From positions 78,302 through 142,301 of the forward strand of contig CAJTPS010000010.1 of assembly GCA_910578555.1 (NCBI GenBank): a DNA stretch of 64,000 bases, given 5' to 3'. The position numbers and the translations under genes were made by a program. Below are positions 25,592 through 33,906 of this stretch, piece by piece; the first letter of the stretch is position 1; each line of letters starts with the position of its first letter. The notes under the pieces were generated by a model that was not told the origin of the DNA, did no database searches, and was given only the letters and a program-made list of their open reading frames with translations. The DNA comes from an uncultured Lachnospiraceae bacterium (GTDB lineage Bacteria; Bacillota; Clostridia; Lachnospirales; Lachnospiraceae).

Positions 25592-25643
25592 AAACAAAAA
25601 GAAGCTGCACAAAAGTATCCCGCCAGAGCCTTCCGTGCAGCTT
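25592..25643 (-). terminator. Intrinsic terminator after the small hypothetical gene
   Basis: AAGCTGCAC pairs with GTGCAGCTT across a 24-base loop, and on the minus strand CTTTTTGTTTT follows the stem. It lies just after the stop codon at 25650. Confidence 0.7.
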
Positions 25644-25649
25644 TATCCC

Positions 25650-25889
25650 TCAACCGATACTCGGTCCCTTAAAAATATCGTTCACGTCCTCGAGATGAAC
25701 ATCCGGCCTCTCCTCATCTTCCGCCAGAGTGTTCACCAGCTGCTCCAGTTCCTCTTTGGACATGTCATCCCTGCTTCTGCCGATGAAAGCCTCTTTCTCG
25801 GCATCCGTCATATCCACAAACCGGTCCATCGCCGCCCGGTTCGTCGTGATCGCCATCCCCAGACTCAACGGTATATTATTATAGTCCAT
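25650..25889 (-). CDS. Small conserved-looking acidic protein of unknown function
   Basis: The 79-residue protein starts MDYNNIPLSLGMAITTNRAAMDRFVDM, is rich in Asp and Glu, and has no signal or membrane segment. The frame extends upstream to 25976, but ATG 25889 is preceded by a GGGAAAG site and gives the more protein-like N-terminus. A terminator follows directly, which supports it as a real gene. I do not recognise the family; it might be cytoplasmic and helical. Confidence 0.65.
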   Translation of the reverse strand: MDYNNIPLSLGMAITTNRAAMDRFVDMTDAEKEAFIGRSRDDMSKEELEQLVNTLAEDEERPDVHLEDVNDIFKGPSIG

Positions 25890-26015
25890 GGTCTTTCCCG
25901 TCCTTCCTGTACACACTAATGTTTCTGCTTCCCTTAAAGTATGCACAGGGTTCCGGGAAAATATACATGCCCGCACCCGCGTCTGTCTGCCTATATACTA
26001 CGCCGCATGAAATTG

Positions 26016-28250
26016 TTATGCCAGAGTCGCGATTCCTTTTAACCGTATATCCTCGCAGGAGGCACCGACCAGAATTTCATAGTCCCCGGCATCTGCAATA
26101 AATTCATGCAGATGTTCGTCAAAATATGCAAAATCCCCCTGTTTCAGCGTCAGATTCACCTTTCTCGATTTACCCGGCGCCAGTTCGACCTTGGTATACG
26201 CCTTCAACTCTTTATCCGGTCTGTCCACCTTCGGCGCAATCGGCGCCACATAAACCTGCACAATTTCCGAACCGATCCTCTTGCCTGTATTCCTGACCGT
26301 AAAGGACAGTTTCACATCTTTGCCTTTCTCCGCCTTCAGCGTCAGTCCGCTGTAGGCAAACTCCGTATAAGAAAGACCATGACCAAAGCAGAATGCCGGT
26401 GCGATACGTTCCCTGTCAAAATAGCGGTAGCCACAGTACAAACCTTCTTCCAGTTTGATCCTGCCCCATTTGCCAAACTGTCCGTTTTTCGCCGTAACGC
26501 AGTCTGCATATTTCTTCGGGAATGACTCTGCCAGCTTACCGGAAGGATTAACGTCACCAAAAATGATCTTTGCAAAAGCGTTTCCTGTTTCCATTCCCGC
26601 ATAATAGCTCCAGAGAATCGCCGATGCTTTGTTTCTCCAAGGCATTTCCACCGGAGAGCCTCCTATGAAGGTAACGATCGTATCCTTGCGTACATCCAAA
26701 AGCGCCTCGATCAGCGCATCCTGCTCATACGGCAGCGTCATATCGCTGCGGTCAAAGCCCTCGCTGTCAATATCATGATTCAGACCGCCCACGAAAATAA
26801 CCGCATCCGCATCCCTGGCGGCTGCAACCGCCTGCGCAAAGAGCACCTTATTTTTCTCATGAATCTCCGCCTTGTCTTTCTCGATCTGTGCCAGCCGCTC
26901 TTCCTCTTCCTTGCGGTGCATCTCATTCATATGTTCTTCATCCCGGACCGGTTTCCCGATATCCGTATTCTTCAGATCATCCAGGCTGTCCGCCTGCCAG
27001 TTATGATCAAAGGTCTTCGGCTTTTCCGGCACATGATACCCTCTATAATATTCTACCTGTGTATTGCCGCCCAGATAAGTCTTCAAGCCCATCAGCGGGC
27101 AGATCTCATACAGCGCTTTAATCTCCGCACTTCCGCCGCCGTCAGAATGAATCTTCGCCGCATTCTGTCCGATCACCACCAGTTTCTTAATCTTGGATGC
27201 ATTAAGCGGCAGTGTCTGCTTCTCATTTTTTAACAGAATCATGGACTCTTCCGCCGTGCGCAAAATCATTTCCCTGTGCTCGGGCGTGTTGTAGACGCCA
27301 GCCTTACGATCTTCCTTCTCCTTACCAATCATCTTAAGCCTAAACATCATGCGCAAAATATTACGTACTTTGGCATTGACGGTTTCCTCGGAAATCTCAC
27401 CCTTCATAATTGCCTCTTTCAGAGGATTGGCCAGTTTGTATTCGTCGAAATCGGCAAACACCGACATTTCCATATCCATGGAGCATTCCGCCGCTTCTTT
27501 GGTCTTATGTACGGCGCCCCAGTCGCTAATCACGGTTCCGTCAAATCCCCATTCGCCGCGCAGCACCAGATCCAGCAGGTTCTTATTTTCACAGCAATGC
27601 ACGCCGTTGATCATATTATAAGCGCCCATGACAGAATAGACATTTCCCTCCTGTACTGCTGCCTTGAATGCAGGCAGATAGATCTCGTACAGTGTCCTGT
27701 CGTCGATCTCCTCATCTACCATAAGGCGGTCCGTCTCCTGCACATTAGCCGCAAAATGCTTCACGCAGGCCGCAACGTCATTTTCCTGTATGCCCTTGAT
27801 GAAAGGCACCGCAAGCGTAGCCGTCAGCTTCGGGTCCTCACTCATATACTCAAAATTTCTGCCGCACAGCGGATCGCGTTTAATATTGATCCCCGGTGCT
27901 AATATGACATCTTTACCGCGCCCTCTTGCCTCTGCACCGAGAACATGTCCCATTTCATATGCACGATAGGTATTCCATGTGGAAGCAAGTGCACTGTTAC
28001 TGGGCAGATAGGATACCTGATCATCATGGTTGCCCGACGGAATCCATCTGTCTCTCATAAATTCCGCTCTGACACCCATAGGACCGTCAGAAGAGACTAC
28101 TCCGGGAATCCCTAATCTCTTTACCTCACCGGATTGGAAGAGTCCGGCGCCGTGAATCATGGAAATCTTCTCGTCGAGAGTAAGTTTTCCGATCAGCTTC
28201 TCAATTTCTTTCTCAATCTTTTTGATGTTTTTCTTCACATCCGTCTTCAT
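26016..28250 (-). CDS. Beta-glucosidase, glycoside hydrolase family 3
   Basis: The 744-residue enzyme lacks a signal peptide, so it likely splits beta-linked oligosaccharides inside the cell. The N-terminal barrel has SSDGPMGVR, the substrate-binding KHFAANVQETDR and the nucleophile Asp243 in VISDWGAV. The second domain begins near LRTAEESMILLKNEKQTLPL and carries GGSAEI and GLNHDIDSEGFDRSDMTLP. The last 120 residues form the fibronectin-III-like domain common in this family. A charged helical stretch (about 420-455) is inserted in the second domain. It has a well-spaced promoter. It could use products of the mannanase or other plant glucans. Confidence 0.92.
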   Translation of the reverse strand: MKTDVKKNIKKIEKEIEKLIGKLTLDEKISMIHGAGLFQSGEVKRLGIPGVVSSDGPMGVRAEFMRDRWIPSGNHDDQVSYLPSNSALASTWNTYRAYEMGHVLGAEARGRGKDVILAPGINIKRDPLCGRNFEYMSEDPKLTATLAVPFIKGIQENDVAACVKHFAANVQETDRLMVDEEIDDRTLYEIYLPAFKAAVQEGNVYSVMGAYNMINGVHCCENKNLLDLVLRGEWGFDGTVISDWGAVHKTKEAAECSMDMEMSVFADFDEYKLANPLKEAIMKGEISEETVNAKVRNILRMMFRLKMIGKEKEDRKAGVYNTPEHREMILRTAEESMILLKNEKQTLPLNASKIKKLVVIGQNAAKIHSDGGGSAEIKALYEICPLMGLKTYLGGNTQVEYYRGYHVPEKPKTFDHNWQADSLDDLKNTDIGKPVRDEEHMNEMHRKEEEERLAQIEKDKAEIHEKNKVLFAQAVAAARDADAVIFVGGLNHDIDSEGFDRSDMTLPYEQDALIEALLDVRKDTIVTFIGGSPVEMPWRNKASAILWSYYAGMETGNAFAKIIFGDVNPSGKLAESFPKKYADCVTAKNGQFGKWGRIKLEEGLYCGYRYFDRERIAPAFCFGHGLSYTEFAYSGLTLKAEKGKDVKLSFTVRNTGKRIGSEIVQVYVAPIAPKVDRPDKELKAYTKVELAPGKSRKVNLTLKQGDFAYFDEHLHEFIADAGDYEILVGASCEDIRLKGIATLA

Positions 28251-28295
28251 GGTCTTATTCCTTTCCGATTATTTATTATATTCTGGAATAGTTAT

Positions 28296-28324
28296 AGTAT
28301 ATCGGGAAACAGAATCATATACAA
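28296..28324 (-). promoter_or_regulatory. Sigma-A promoter of the GH3 gene
   Basis: TTGTAT (28319-28324) and TATACT (28296-28301) are 17 bases apart on the minus strand, about 45 bases upstream of the start codon. Confidence 0.6.
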
Positions 28325-28348
28325 TCATATTTTTTAGTGAATTTTACA

Positions 28349-28378
28349 TTGACAATTACCTTTCATATGTTGTATTAT
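28349..28378 (+). promoter_or_regulatory. Promoter of the tRNA-Pro gene
   Basis: A perfect TTGACA (28349-28354) and TATTAT (28373-28378) are 18 bases apart. Transcription would start about 12 bases before the mature tRNA. Confidence 0.75.
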
Positions 28379-28396
28379 CTTAATTGTTCACAGAAG

Positions 28397-28470
28397 CGAA
28401 GCGTGGCTCAGTTTGGTAGAGCGCTGCGTTCGGGACGCAGAGGTCGCAGGTTCAAATCCTGTCGCTTCGA
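28397..28470 (+). tRNA. tRNA-Pro (anticodon CGG)
   Basis: A complete cloverleaf of 74 bases can be folded: acceptor CGAAGCG/CGCTTCG, D stem GCTC/GAGC, anticodon stem CTGCG/CGCAG with loop TTCGGGA (anticodon CGG at 28431-28433, reading CCG), and T arm GCAGG-TTCAAAT-CCTGT. The discriminator base is A and CCA is not encoded. It has its own promoter and terminator, so it is a single-gene unit. Confidence 0.95.
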
Positions 28471-28478
28471 TGATCAGG

Positions 28479-28506
28479 CGGAGACAGATTTTGTCTCCGT
28501 TTTTTT
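28479..28506 (+). terminator. Intrinsic terminator of the tRNA-Pro gene
   Basis: CGGAGACA pairs with TGTCTCCG over a 5-base loop and is followed by seven T. It ends only 22 bases before the antiporter start codon, so read-through could feed the antiporter gene. Confidence 0.85.
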
Positions 28507-28527
28507 GGAGAAATATGGAGGAGCATT

Positions 28528-29721
28528 ATGGAATCATATGTGGTATTGAGAGATCTGGCAATCATTCTGTTATTTGCCAAATTCTTCGGTGTTCTTGCAA
28601 GAAAATGCAAGGCGCCTCAGGTCGTCGGCCAGATTATTGCCGGACTGATTGTCGGACCGTGCCTGCTCGGTTGGATCAATCAGACAGAATTTATTACACA
28701 GATTGCTGAAATCGGCGTAATTATACTTATGTTTGAAGTGGGTCTGGAATCAGACCTGAAAGAATTGATCAAGACAGGACCGATTGCGTTTATGATCGCA
28801 TGTGCGGGCGTCTTTGTTCCCCTTGTCCTGGGCGCTCTGTTGTATATGGGCTTCTACGGCGTATCTCCCTGGGGCAGTGACAATTTCTACAAGGCCGTTT
28901 TCATCGGTACGATCATGACAGCCACCAGTGTCAGTATAACCGTCGCCGCACTTCAGGAGCTGGGCAAGATCAAGACTAAAGTAGGAACCACCATTGTCAG
29001 CGCCGCGATCATTGACGACGTGATCGGTATCATCGTACTGACTTTCGTGATCGGTTTCAAGAATCCTGATTCCAATCCCGGCATGGTCGTGATTAAAACC
29101 ATTGCATTCTTTGCAGTCGCGATAGTAGGCGGATTTGTCGTATACAAACTGTTTGCCACTCTGGATAAGCGGTATCCGCATACAAGGCGTATTCCGATTG
29201 TCAGTCTTGCCTTCTGTTTTGCTCTGAGTTATATTGCGGAAAAATATTTCGGCATTGCGGATATTACAGGCGCTTACATAGCCGGCGTCGTGCTGTGCAG
29301 CCTGAGCGATAACGAATACATAGAGCGCAAAGTCGATGTCAGTTCTTATATGTTCTTCGGTCCGATCTTCTTTACAAGCATCGGTTTGAAAACATCCTTT
29401 GACGCTATGAACGGTAAAATGTTTGCGTTCTGTATCTGTTTTGTTATCGTAGCACTGCTCGCAAAGATCATCGGCTGCGGACTGATCAGTAAGATATTCA
29501 AGTTCAGCTTTGCGGATTCCCTCAAGATCGGCGTAGGTATGATGACCCGAGGAGAAGTCGCACTGATCGTAGCGCAGAAGGGTCTCGCCGCAGAACTGTT
29601 GACAGCAGATTATTTCACAGCGGTCATTCTTCTGATCATCGTATCATCTATTGCAACACCGGTTGTATTAAAAGTGCTTTACAGCAGAGAAGATAAAAAG
29701 TCAGGCACTGTAACAGCATAA
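28528..29721 (+). CDS. Cation:proton antiporter (CPA2 family)
   Basis: The 397-residue membrane protein has about 12 hydrophobic helices. APQVVGQIIAGLIVGP near residue 29 and the aspartate pair in SAAIIDDVIGI near 155 are typical of CPA2 sodium/proton antiporters such as NapA; the DD pair is linked to electrogenic exchange. GMMTRGEVALIVAQKGL near 332 is another family motif. It should help with sodium or pH balance. GGAGGAGC precedes the ATG. It has no regulatory TrkA-N domain. No clear promoter separates it from the tRNA terminator. Confidence 0.9.
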   Translation: MESYVVLRDLAIILLFAKFFGVLARKCKAPQVVGQIIAGLIVGPCLLGWINQTEFITQIAEIGVIILMFEVGLESDLKELIKTGPIAFMIACAGVFVPLVLGALLYMGFYGVSPWGSDNFYKAVFIGTIMTATSVSITVAALQELGKIKTKVGTTIVSAAIIDDVIGIIVLTFVIGFKNPDSNPGMVVIKTIAFFAVAIVGGFVVYKLFATLDKRYPHTRRIPIVSLAFCFALSYIAEKYFGIADITGAYIAGVVLCSLSDNEYIERKVDVSSYMFFGPIFFTSIGLKTSFDAMNGKMFAFCICFVIVALLAKIIGCGLISKIFKFSFADSLKIGVGMMTRGEVALIVAQKGLAAELLTADYFTAVILLIIVSSIATPVVLKVLYSREDKKSGTVTA

Positions 29722-29750
29722 TACTGTCAGATTCCATATTCTATGATGCA

Positions 29751-29802
29751 AGAAGTACTTCCAGGCAAAACGTCCTGCGACGCCGGATTTGGAAGTACTT
29801 CT
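29751..29802. terminator. Hairpin between convergent antiporter and trxA genes
   Basis: AGAAGTACTTCCA pairs perfectly with TGGAAGTACTTCT, a 13-bp stem with a 26-base loop. The flanking sequence is AT-rich but lacks a run of T. It probably ends both transcripts. Confidence 0.6.
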
Positions 29803-29878
29803 CATAAACTATAAATAAGCAGGTTCTTTTGCGTAAATGTTTCTCATTCACGCTGTGTTTGGTATTTCAATTACACAA

Positions 29879-30196
29879 TTATAACACTTTCTTCAGTTCC
29901 GCTTCCAGTTCTTCTTTCGCTACGGCTCCTACGATCGTCGCCACAGTCTCACCTTTCACGAAAACTTTCATGGTCGGAATAGACATGACACGGTACATTC
30001 TCGCCAGTCCGTCCTCTTCGTCGATATTACACTTGCCTATTTTAACTTTACCGTCGTACTCTTCAGCGAGCTTTTCCACAATGGGTCCCATCATCTTGCA
30101 CGGTCCGCACCAGTCGGCATAGAAATCTACCAGTACCGGTATATCAGCCTGCAATACTTCCTTTTCAAAATTCGCGGTTGTAAATTTGTGTTCCAT
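29879..30196 (-). CDS. trxA: Thioredoxin
   Basis: The 105-residue protein is a standard thioredoxin with the redox motif WCGPC (cysteines 30 and 33) and the cis-proline in SIPTMKVF. It reduces disulfides in cytosolic proteins. The frame extends nine codons upstream, but ATG 30196 has a proper AGAGGA site and gives the usual length. Confidence 0.96.
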   Translation of the reverse strand: MEHKFTTANFEKEVLQADIPVLVDFYADWCGPCKMMGPIVEKLAEEYDGKVKIGKCNIDEEDGLARMYRVMSIPTMKVFVKGETVATIVGAVAKEELEAELKKVL

Positions 30197-30302
30197 CGTT
30201 ATCCTCTTTTCTGCGCACATCATTATTATTTTAAGCAGATCTACGTCTGGTACGCATGAACATAAATCCGCCTTATCTGCCGAAGCAGTTTACTGCGGTC
30301 TT

Positions 30303-30941
30303 CTATCTTGTAATAACATATTTGCAGATTGGATTTCCCATGGAGGAAAACCGTTCTTCATACTCTGTCATTACATTACCCTGCATCATCTCCTCATTAT
30401 GATGCAGATCCTGCGTCATCTGCTTCAACTGCCAGCCCGCAGGCTCCAGTTCTTCCAATGCAAACTGAAACAGATTATGGTTGTCCGTTTTAAATTCGAT
30501 CACACCGTCTCTTACCAGTATTTGATCATATCGGCTTAAAAATTCACGTGACGGCAATCTTCTCTTCGCATGCCTGTCCTTTGGCCATGGATCGGAGAAA
30601 TTCAAGTAGATTTTGTCCACTTCTTCTCTACCAAATACCCCTGTGATTTCTTCCGCATCCATGCGGATAAAGCAAATATTCGGCAAAGGATCAGATTCCA
30701 TCTTCTGGACGCCGCGAAGCAGCACACTGGAATATTTCTCGATTCCCACATAATTGATATCCGGATTCATTCGTGCCAGATCCATAATGAATCTTCCCTT
30801 TCCCATGCCGATCTCTATATGAATGGGATGATCATTGCCGAAGATCTCATTCCATTTTCCTTTATAATTCTGCGGCTCATGGATCACATAATCGCTCGCG
30901 GCAATCATTTCCCTGCAGCCGGTTATATTTCGCAGTCTCAT
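30303..30941 (-). CDS. trmB: tRNA (guanine-N7)-methyltransferase
   Basis: TrmB makes m7G46 in tRNA using S-adenosylmethionine. The 212 residues contain the family motifs HIEIGMGKGRFI near residue 41, the NFSDPWPKDRHAKRRL loop near 120, and EFKTDNHNLF near 158. A GGAG site precedes the ATG. It has its own promoter (30971-30999) and lies downstream of no other gene on this strand. Confidence 0.96.
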   Translation of the reverse strand: MRLRNITGCREMIAASDYVIHEPQNYKGKWNEIFGNDHPIHIEIGMGKGRFIMDLARMNPDINYVGIEKYSSVLLRGVQKMESDPLPNICFIRMDAEEITGVFGREEVDKIYLNFSDPWPKDRHAKRRLPSREFLSRYDQILVRDGVIEFKTDNHNLFQFALEELEPAGWQLKQMTQDLHHNEEMMQGNVMTEYEERFSSMGNPICKYVITR

Positions 30942-30970
30942 TTGTGAATTATCTCCCTGTCATCCTTCAT

Positions 30971-30999
30971 TTTATATAGATTCTCTTTCTTTAATACAA
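30971..30999 (-). promoter_or_regulatory. Sigma-A promoter of trmB
   Basis: TTGTAT (30994-30999) and TATAAA (30971-30976) are 17 bases apart on the minus strand, about 25 bases upstream of the trmB start. Confidence 0.6.
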
Positions 31000-31197
31000 C
31001 TGCTTTTATTGTACCACGCTTTTTAATCCCCGTACAGATTATACAATCGATTCTGTATGAGTATACTGATATTCATATTTTGTATTTTTTATGAAATTAC
31101 TACAGTTTTTCATCAAAATAGTGTATGATGATAAATGGCAATATTAAAGCTTGTGTTTATTGTAACCAATAAGGGGCTGTCATAGAATACAGCCTTT

Positions 31198-31245
31198 TGA
31201 CATATGCTACAGTTCAGTCTTATGAATGAACTGTTACTGACATAT
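31198..31245. repeat. Mini hairpin element flanked by TGACATAT direct repeats
   Basis: ACAGTTCA (31209-31216) and TGAACTGT (31227-31234) form a perfect inverted repeat. TGACATAT occurs on both sides (31198-31205 and 31238-31245), like a target-site duplication. The right end CTGTTAC resembles the element at 45500-45553. It lies in the leader of the carboxypeptidase gene. A second hairpin, GGCTGT/ACAGCC followed by TTTT, is just upstream (31175-31198). Confidence 0.55.
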
Positions 31246-31276
31246 ACTTTTTCATTTATAGAAAGGTTTGACAAAG

Positions 31277-32761
31277 ATGTTGTTTTCATATACAAAAAAG
31301 TGCAGACACACAATCATCTGCACCGCACTTACATTCTCCGTTTTAATCGGGGGATTTCTGGGCAATTCCATCACTGCCCGCGCTACGCTGGAAGAACTGG
31401 AAGCCGCGGCGGACGCACATAAACTTCTTCCCGTTCAGTCAAACGAGATTGATAACTGGCCGATCGGTCCTGCGATCAGCGCAGAATCCGCTATTCTAAT
31501 GGATGCCGACACCGGTGTTATCCTGTATGCCAAAGATATTCATAAGAAATCTTATCCTGCCAGTACGACGAAGCTACTAACCTGCCTGATCGCAATGGAA
31601 CGCGGCAATCTCGACGATATGGTGCCTTTTTCCCACGAAGCAGTCTTCACCGTACCGGTAGGAGGCTCCAACATGGGCATGGACGAAGGAGAATCCATTA
31701 CTTTAGAGGAGGCTTTATACGGCATTCTTGTGGCATCCGCCAACGAAGTGGCAAACGCCGTCGGTGAATATGTATCCGGTTCGATCGAGGATTTTATCGC
31801 TGACATGAACGAACGCGCAGCGCAGCTTGGTTGTACGGACAGCCATTTCATGAACACAAACGGGCTGCACGATGATAACCATTATACATCCGCCTATGAT
31901 CTCGCACTGATCTCGTCCCGGTTTTTTCAAAATGAAATGCTTTGTAAAATCGGTAATACTCCACGCTATCATTTTGAGGCAACTGCCACACAGCCGGATG
32001 ATTTCTACAAAAACAATAAACACAGGCTGATCAACGGTGAAATTCCTTATGAAGGCATAGTGGGCGGCAAGACCGGCTACACTGACGATGCCAGACAGAC
32101 ACTCGTCACCTGCGCGGAACGCAACGGTATGAAACTGGTCTGCGTCGTGTTGAATGAGGAAAAGCCTCGTCAGTTTACGGACACGGTAGAACTGTTTGAC
32201 TACGGATTCAATAATTTCCAGGTCATGAATATTTCGGAAAACGAAGACAAATACCAGATTGAATCATCCGGATTCCTCCAGACAGGAAATGATATTTTCG
32301 GCAGTTCCAAGCCGATTCTTTCGATAGATTCTGACAGTTATGTCATAATACCGAACACAATTTCTTTCGACGATCTGGATTCTGTAATCGACTATAATGT
32401 ATCAAGTGAAAACCGTATTGCACAGATCAGATATTCTTATCATGACTCTTATGTCGGCTGCGCCTATCTTGATCTGGCATCGAACAATGCTTCTTCTTAT
32501 GATTTCGATACAAATATTGAAACCACAGATATCAGTGTGGAGAAAACAGAACCGGATCCTTCAAAAACAAATACGATCTTCGTAAACGTCAAAAAAGTAC
32601 TGATTGGTATTCTCGTATTCGCCGGTGTGACAATTCTATTATTCATTCTGCGTGCGTTTATCATGAACGGTCAAAATGCCAGACGCAGAAGAAATAAAAT
32701 TAAACGCAAACAGATCCGCAGAGAGCGGACCCGTTCTAATTTTGATGATTTTGATTTTTAA
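31277..32761 (+). CDS. D-alanyl-D-alanine carboxypeptidase (DacF/PBP5-type)
   Basis: This penicillin-binding protein trims the terminal D-Ala from peptidoglycan side chains. It has a signal sequence (about 9-35), the active-site motif SxxK in YPASTTK (Ser96, Lys99), SxN in VASANEVANAVGEY, and KTG in GGKTGYTDDA. A C-terminal membrane helix (about 445-465) and a basic tail rich in Arg anchor it. The frame opens at a TTG three codons upstream, but ATG 31277 is 10 bases from AGAAAGG. Its leader contains two hairpins. The last 26 bases overlap the convergent exonuclease gene. Confidence 0.92.
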   Translation: MLFSYTKKCRHTIICTALTFSVLIGGFLGNSITARATLEELEAAADAHKLLPVQSNEIDNWPIGPAISAESAILMDADTGVILYAKDIHKKSYPASTTKLLTCLIAMERGNLDDMVPFSHEAVFTVPVGGSNMGMDEGESITLEEALYGILVASANEVANAVGEYVSGSIEDFIADMNERAAQLGCTDSHFMNTNGLHDDNHYTSAYDLALISSRFFQNEMLCKIGNTPRYHFEATATQPDDFYKNNKHRLINGEIPYEGIVGGKTGYTDDARQTLVTCAERNGMKLVCVVLNEEKPRQFTDTVELFDYGFNNFQVMNISENEDKYQIESSGFLQTGNDIFGSSKPILSIDSDSYVIIPNTISFDDLDSVIDYNVSSENRIAQIRYSYHDSYVGCAYLDLASNNASSYDFDTNIETTDISVEKTEPDPSKTNTIFVNVKKVLIGILVFAGVTILLFILRAFIMNGQNARRRRNKIKRKQIRRERTRSNFDDFDF

Positions 32762-33701
32762 AAGACTTCCGGTTTTTTTTCTGCTGCTTTGCCTTCGCCT
32801 GTTTATCACGGATATTCTGGACCTCTGTCTCCGTAATGAATTTCTGCGTCTTAACAATATATATACCGCCGTCTTCCGCCTTGCGGATACGGATCTTTGA
32901 TTTCATATAGCCGTGTCTGTCACAACAGGATACGCTGTAATAATGTTTCCCGTTAGGTGAAAACCAGCGTATCTTTCTGCGCAGCGATCTGTGGCACAGA
33001 TAACATTTTGTGCTCATCACCGTTTTATCTTCGAGTGCCTGCACTTTATCCGAAAACGCTCTCGAAATATATTTCGCATAAGTATCAAACACCACATGTA
33101 TTTCCGACTCTTTGTCTTTCGGCAGATGGAAGACGTCAAACGAATAATTCCCCAAAACTTTTTCATCCATCAATGCCAGTACCTTTGCAGTATAGTATGC
33201 GTCGCTGAAAGCCCGATGAAAAGGAATATCCTTCTCAATCTTCAGATAATCAATGGCATATTCCAATGCTCTTCTCGACTTCCGGTCCTCATAAGCGATA
33301 CTGAACAGCTTCTGCACATCCAGAAACCTGATCGGCCCGTCCGAAAGGGGTTCTAATCCGTAATACCGTATATTTCTCTGAAGTTCCGTTAAATCTAATG
33401 GTCCCCATGTGCAAAAAATATAATCTTCTCCGCACCACTTGCGAAACTGCTCCATAACTTCCGTAAAAGAACGTCCCTGTTCCAGTTGTTTCATCTGCAG
33501 GTGAATCAGTTTTCTGGTAATATGGTGCATCTCATGATATACCTGTGGTTTCACGAGTTCGCTGAATTCGCTGATCATTCTGCGCTCATCGTTAAGCTTG
33601 ATCGCGCCGATCTCTATGATTTCAAAAGGAAGCACCTTCGAAACCTCTTCTTCTCCTGTACTGCTCTGGTTCCACTCCAGATCCATTATGACGTAATTCA
33701 T
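32736..33701 (-). CDS. DEDDh-type 3'-5' exonuclease (RNase T/DnaQ superfamily)
   Basis: The 321-residue protein has the acidic motifs of DEDDh exonucleases: VIMDLEWNQ at the N-terminus, FCTWGPLDL near residue 97 and HRAFSDAYYTAKVL near 163. The C-terminal part contains two CxxC-like pairs (KCYLCHRSL; VSCCDRHG), which could bind zinc. It should remove nucleotides from RNA or DNA 3' ends; the substrate is not clear. The C-terminus is very basic. The gene converges on and overlaps the carboxypeptidase by 26 bases. Confidence 0.83.
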   Translation of the reverse strand: MNYVIMDLEWNQSSTGEEEVSKVLPFEIIEIGAIKLNDERRMISEFSELVKPQVYHEMHHITRKLIHLQMKQLEQGRSFTEVMEQFRKWCGEDYIFCTWGPLDLTELQRNIRYYGLEPLSDGPIRFLDVQKLFSIAYEDRKSRRALEYAIDYLKIEKDIPFHRAFSDAYYTAKVLALMDEKVLGNYSFDVFHLPKDKESEIHVVFDTYAKYISRAFSDKVQALEDKTVMSTKCYLCHRSLRRKIRWFSPNGKHYYSVSCCDRHGYMKSKIRIRKAEDGGIYIVKTQKFITETEVQNIRDKQAKAKQQKKNRKSFKNQNHQN

Positions 33702-33732
33702 ATATACGATCTCCGCTTTTATAGAATAAATA

Positions 33733-33767
33733 AAAAGCCGTAATCACTTCTTCATCATACGGCTTTT
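33733..33767 (-). terminator. Intrinsic terminator of the tRNA-Arg gene
   Basis: AAAAGCCGTA pairs with TACGGCTTTT, with TTTATTTATT following on the minus strand. It lies just after the 3' end of tRNA-Arg. Confidence 0.85.
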
Positions 33768-33772
33768 CACAA

Positions 33773-33846
33773 CGTCCCTGACTGGATTCGAACCAGCGGC
33801 CTTTCGCTTAGGAGGCGAACGCTCTATCCTGCTGAGCTACAGAGAC
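33773..33846 (-). tRNA. tRNA-Arg (anticodon CCT)
   Basis: The minus strand folds into a full cloverleaf of 74 bases: acceptor GTCTCTG/CAGGGAC, D stem GCTC/GAGC, anticodon stem TTCGC/GCGAA with loop CTCCTAA (anticodon CCT, reading AGG), and T arm GCTGG-TTCGAAT-CCAGT. The discriminator is G and CCA is not encoded. It sits 60 bases after the DUF3881 gene without a clear promoter, and a GCAGCC/GGCTGC hairpin lies between, so it may be cut from the serS-DUF3881 transcript. Confidence 0.95.
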
Positions 33847-33906
33847 AATTTATCTATCAGAGACAGCGCTGCAGCCTGTATTAAGGCTGCGGCACCTGCG
33901 CAGACG

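Noticed and set aside
31113..31313. 66-codon minus-strand frame in the carboxypeptidase leader
   Set aside because: It lacks a ribosome-binding site and crosses the hairpin element and the start of the gene on the other strand.
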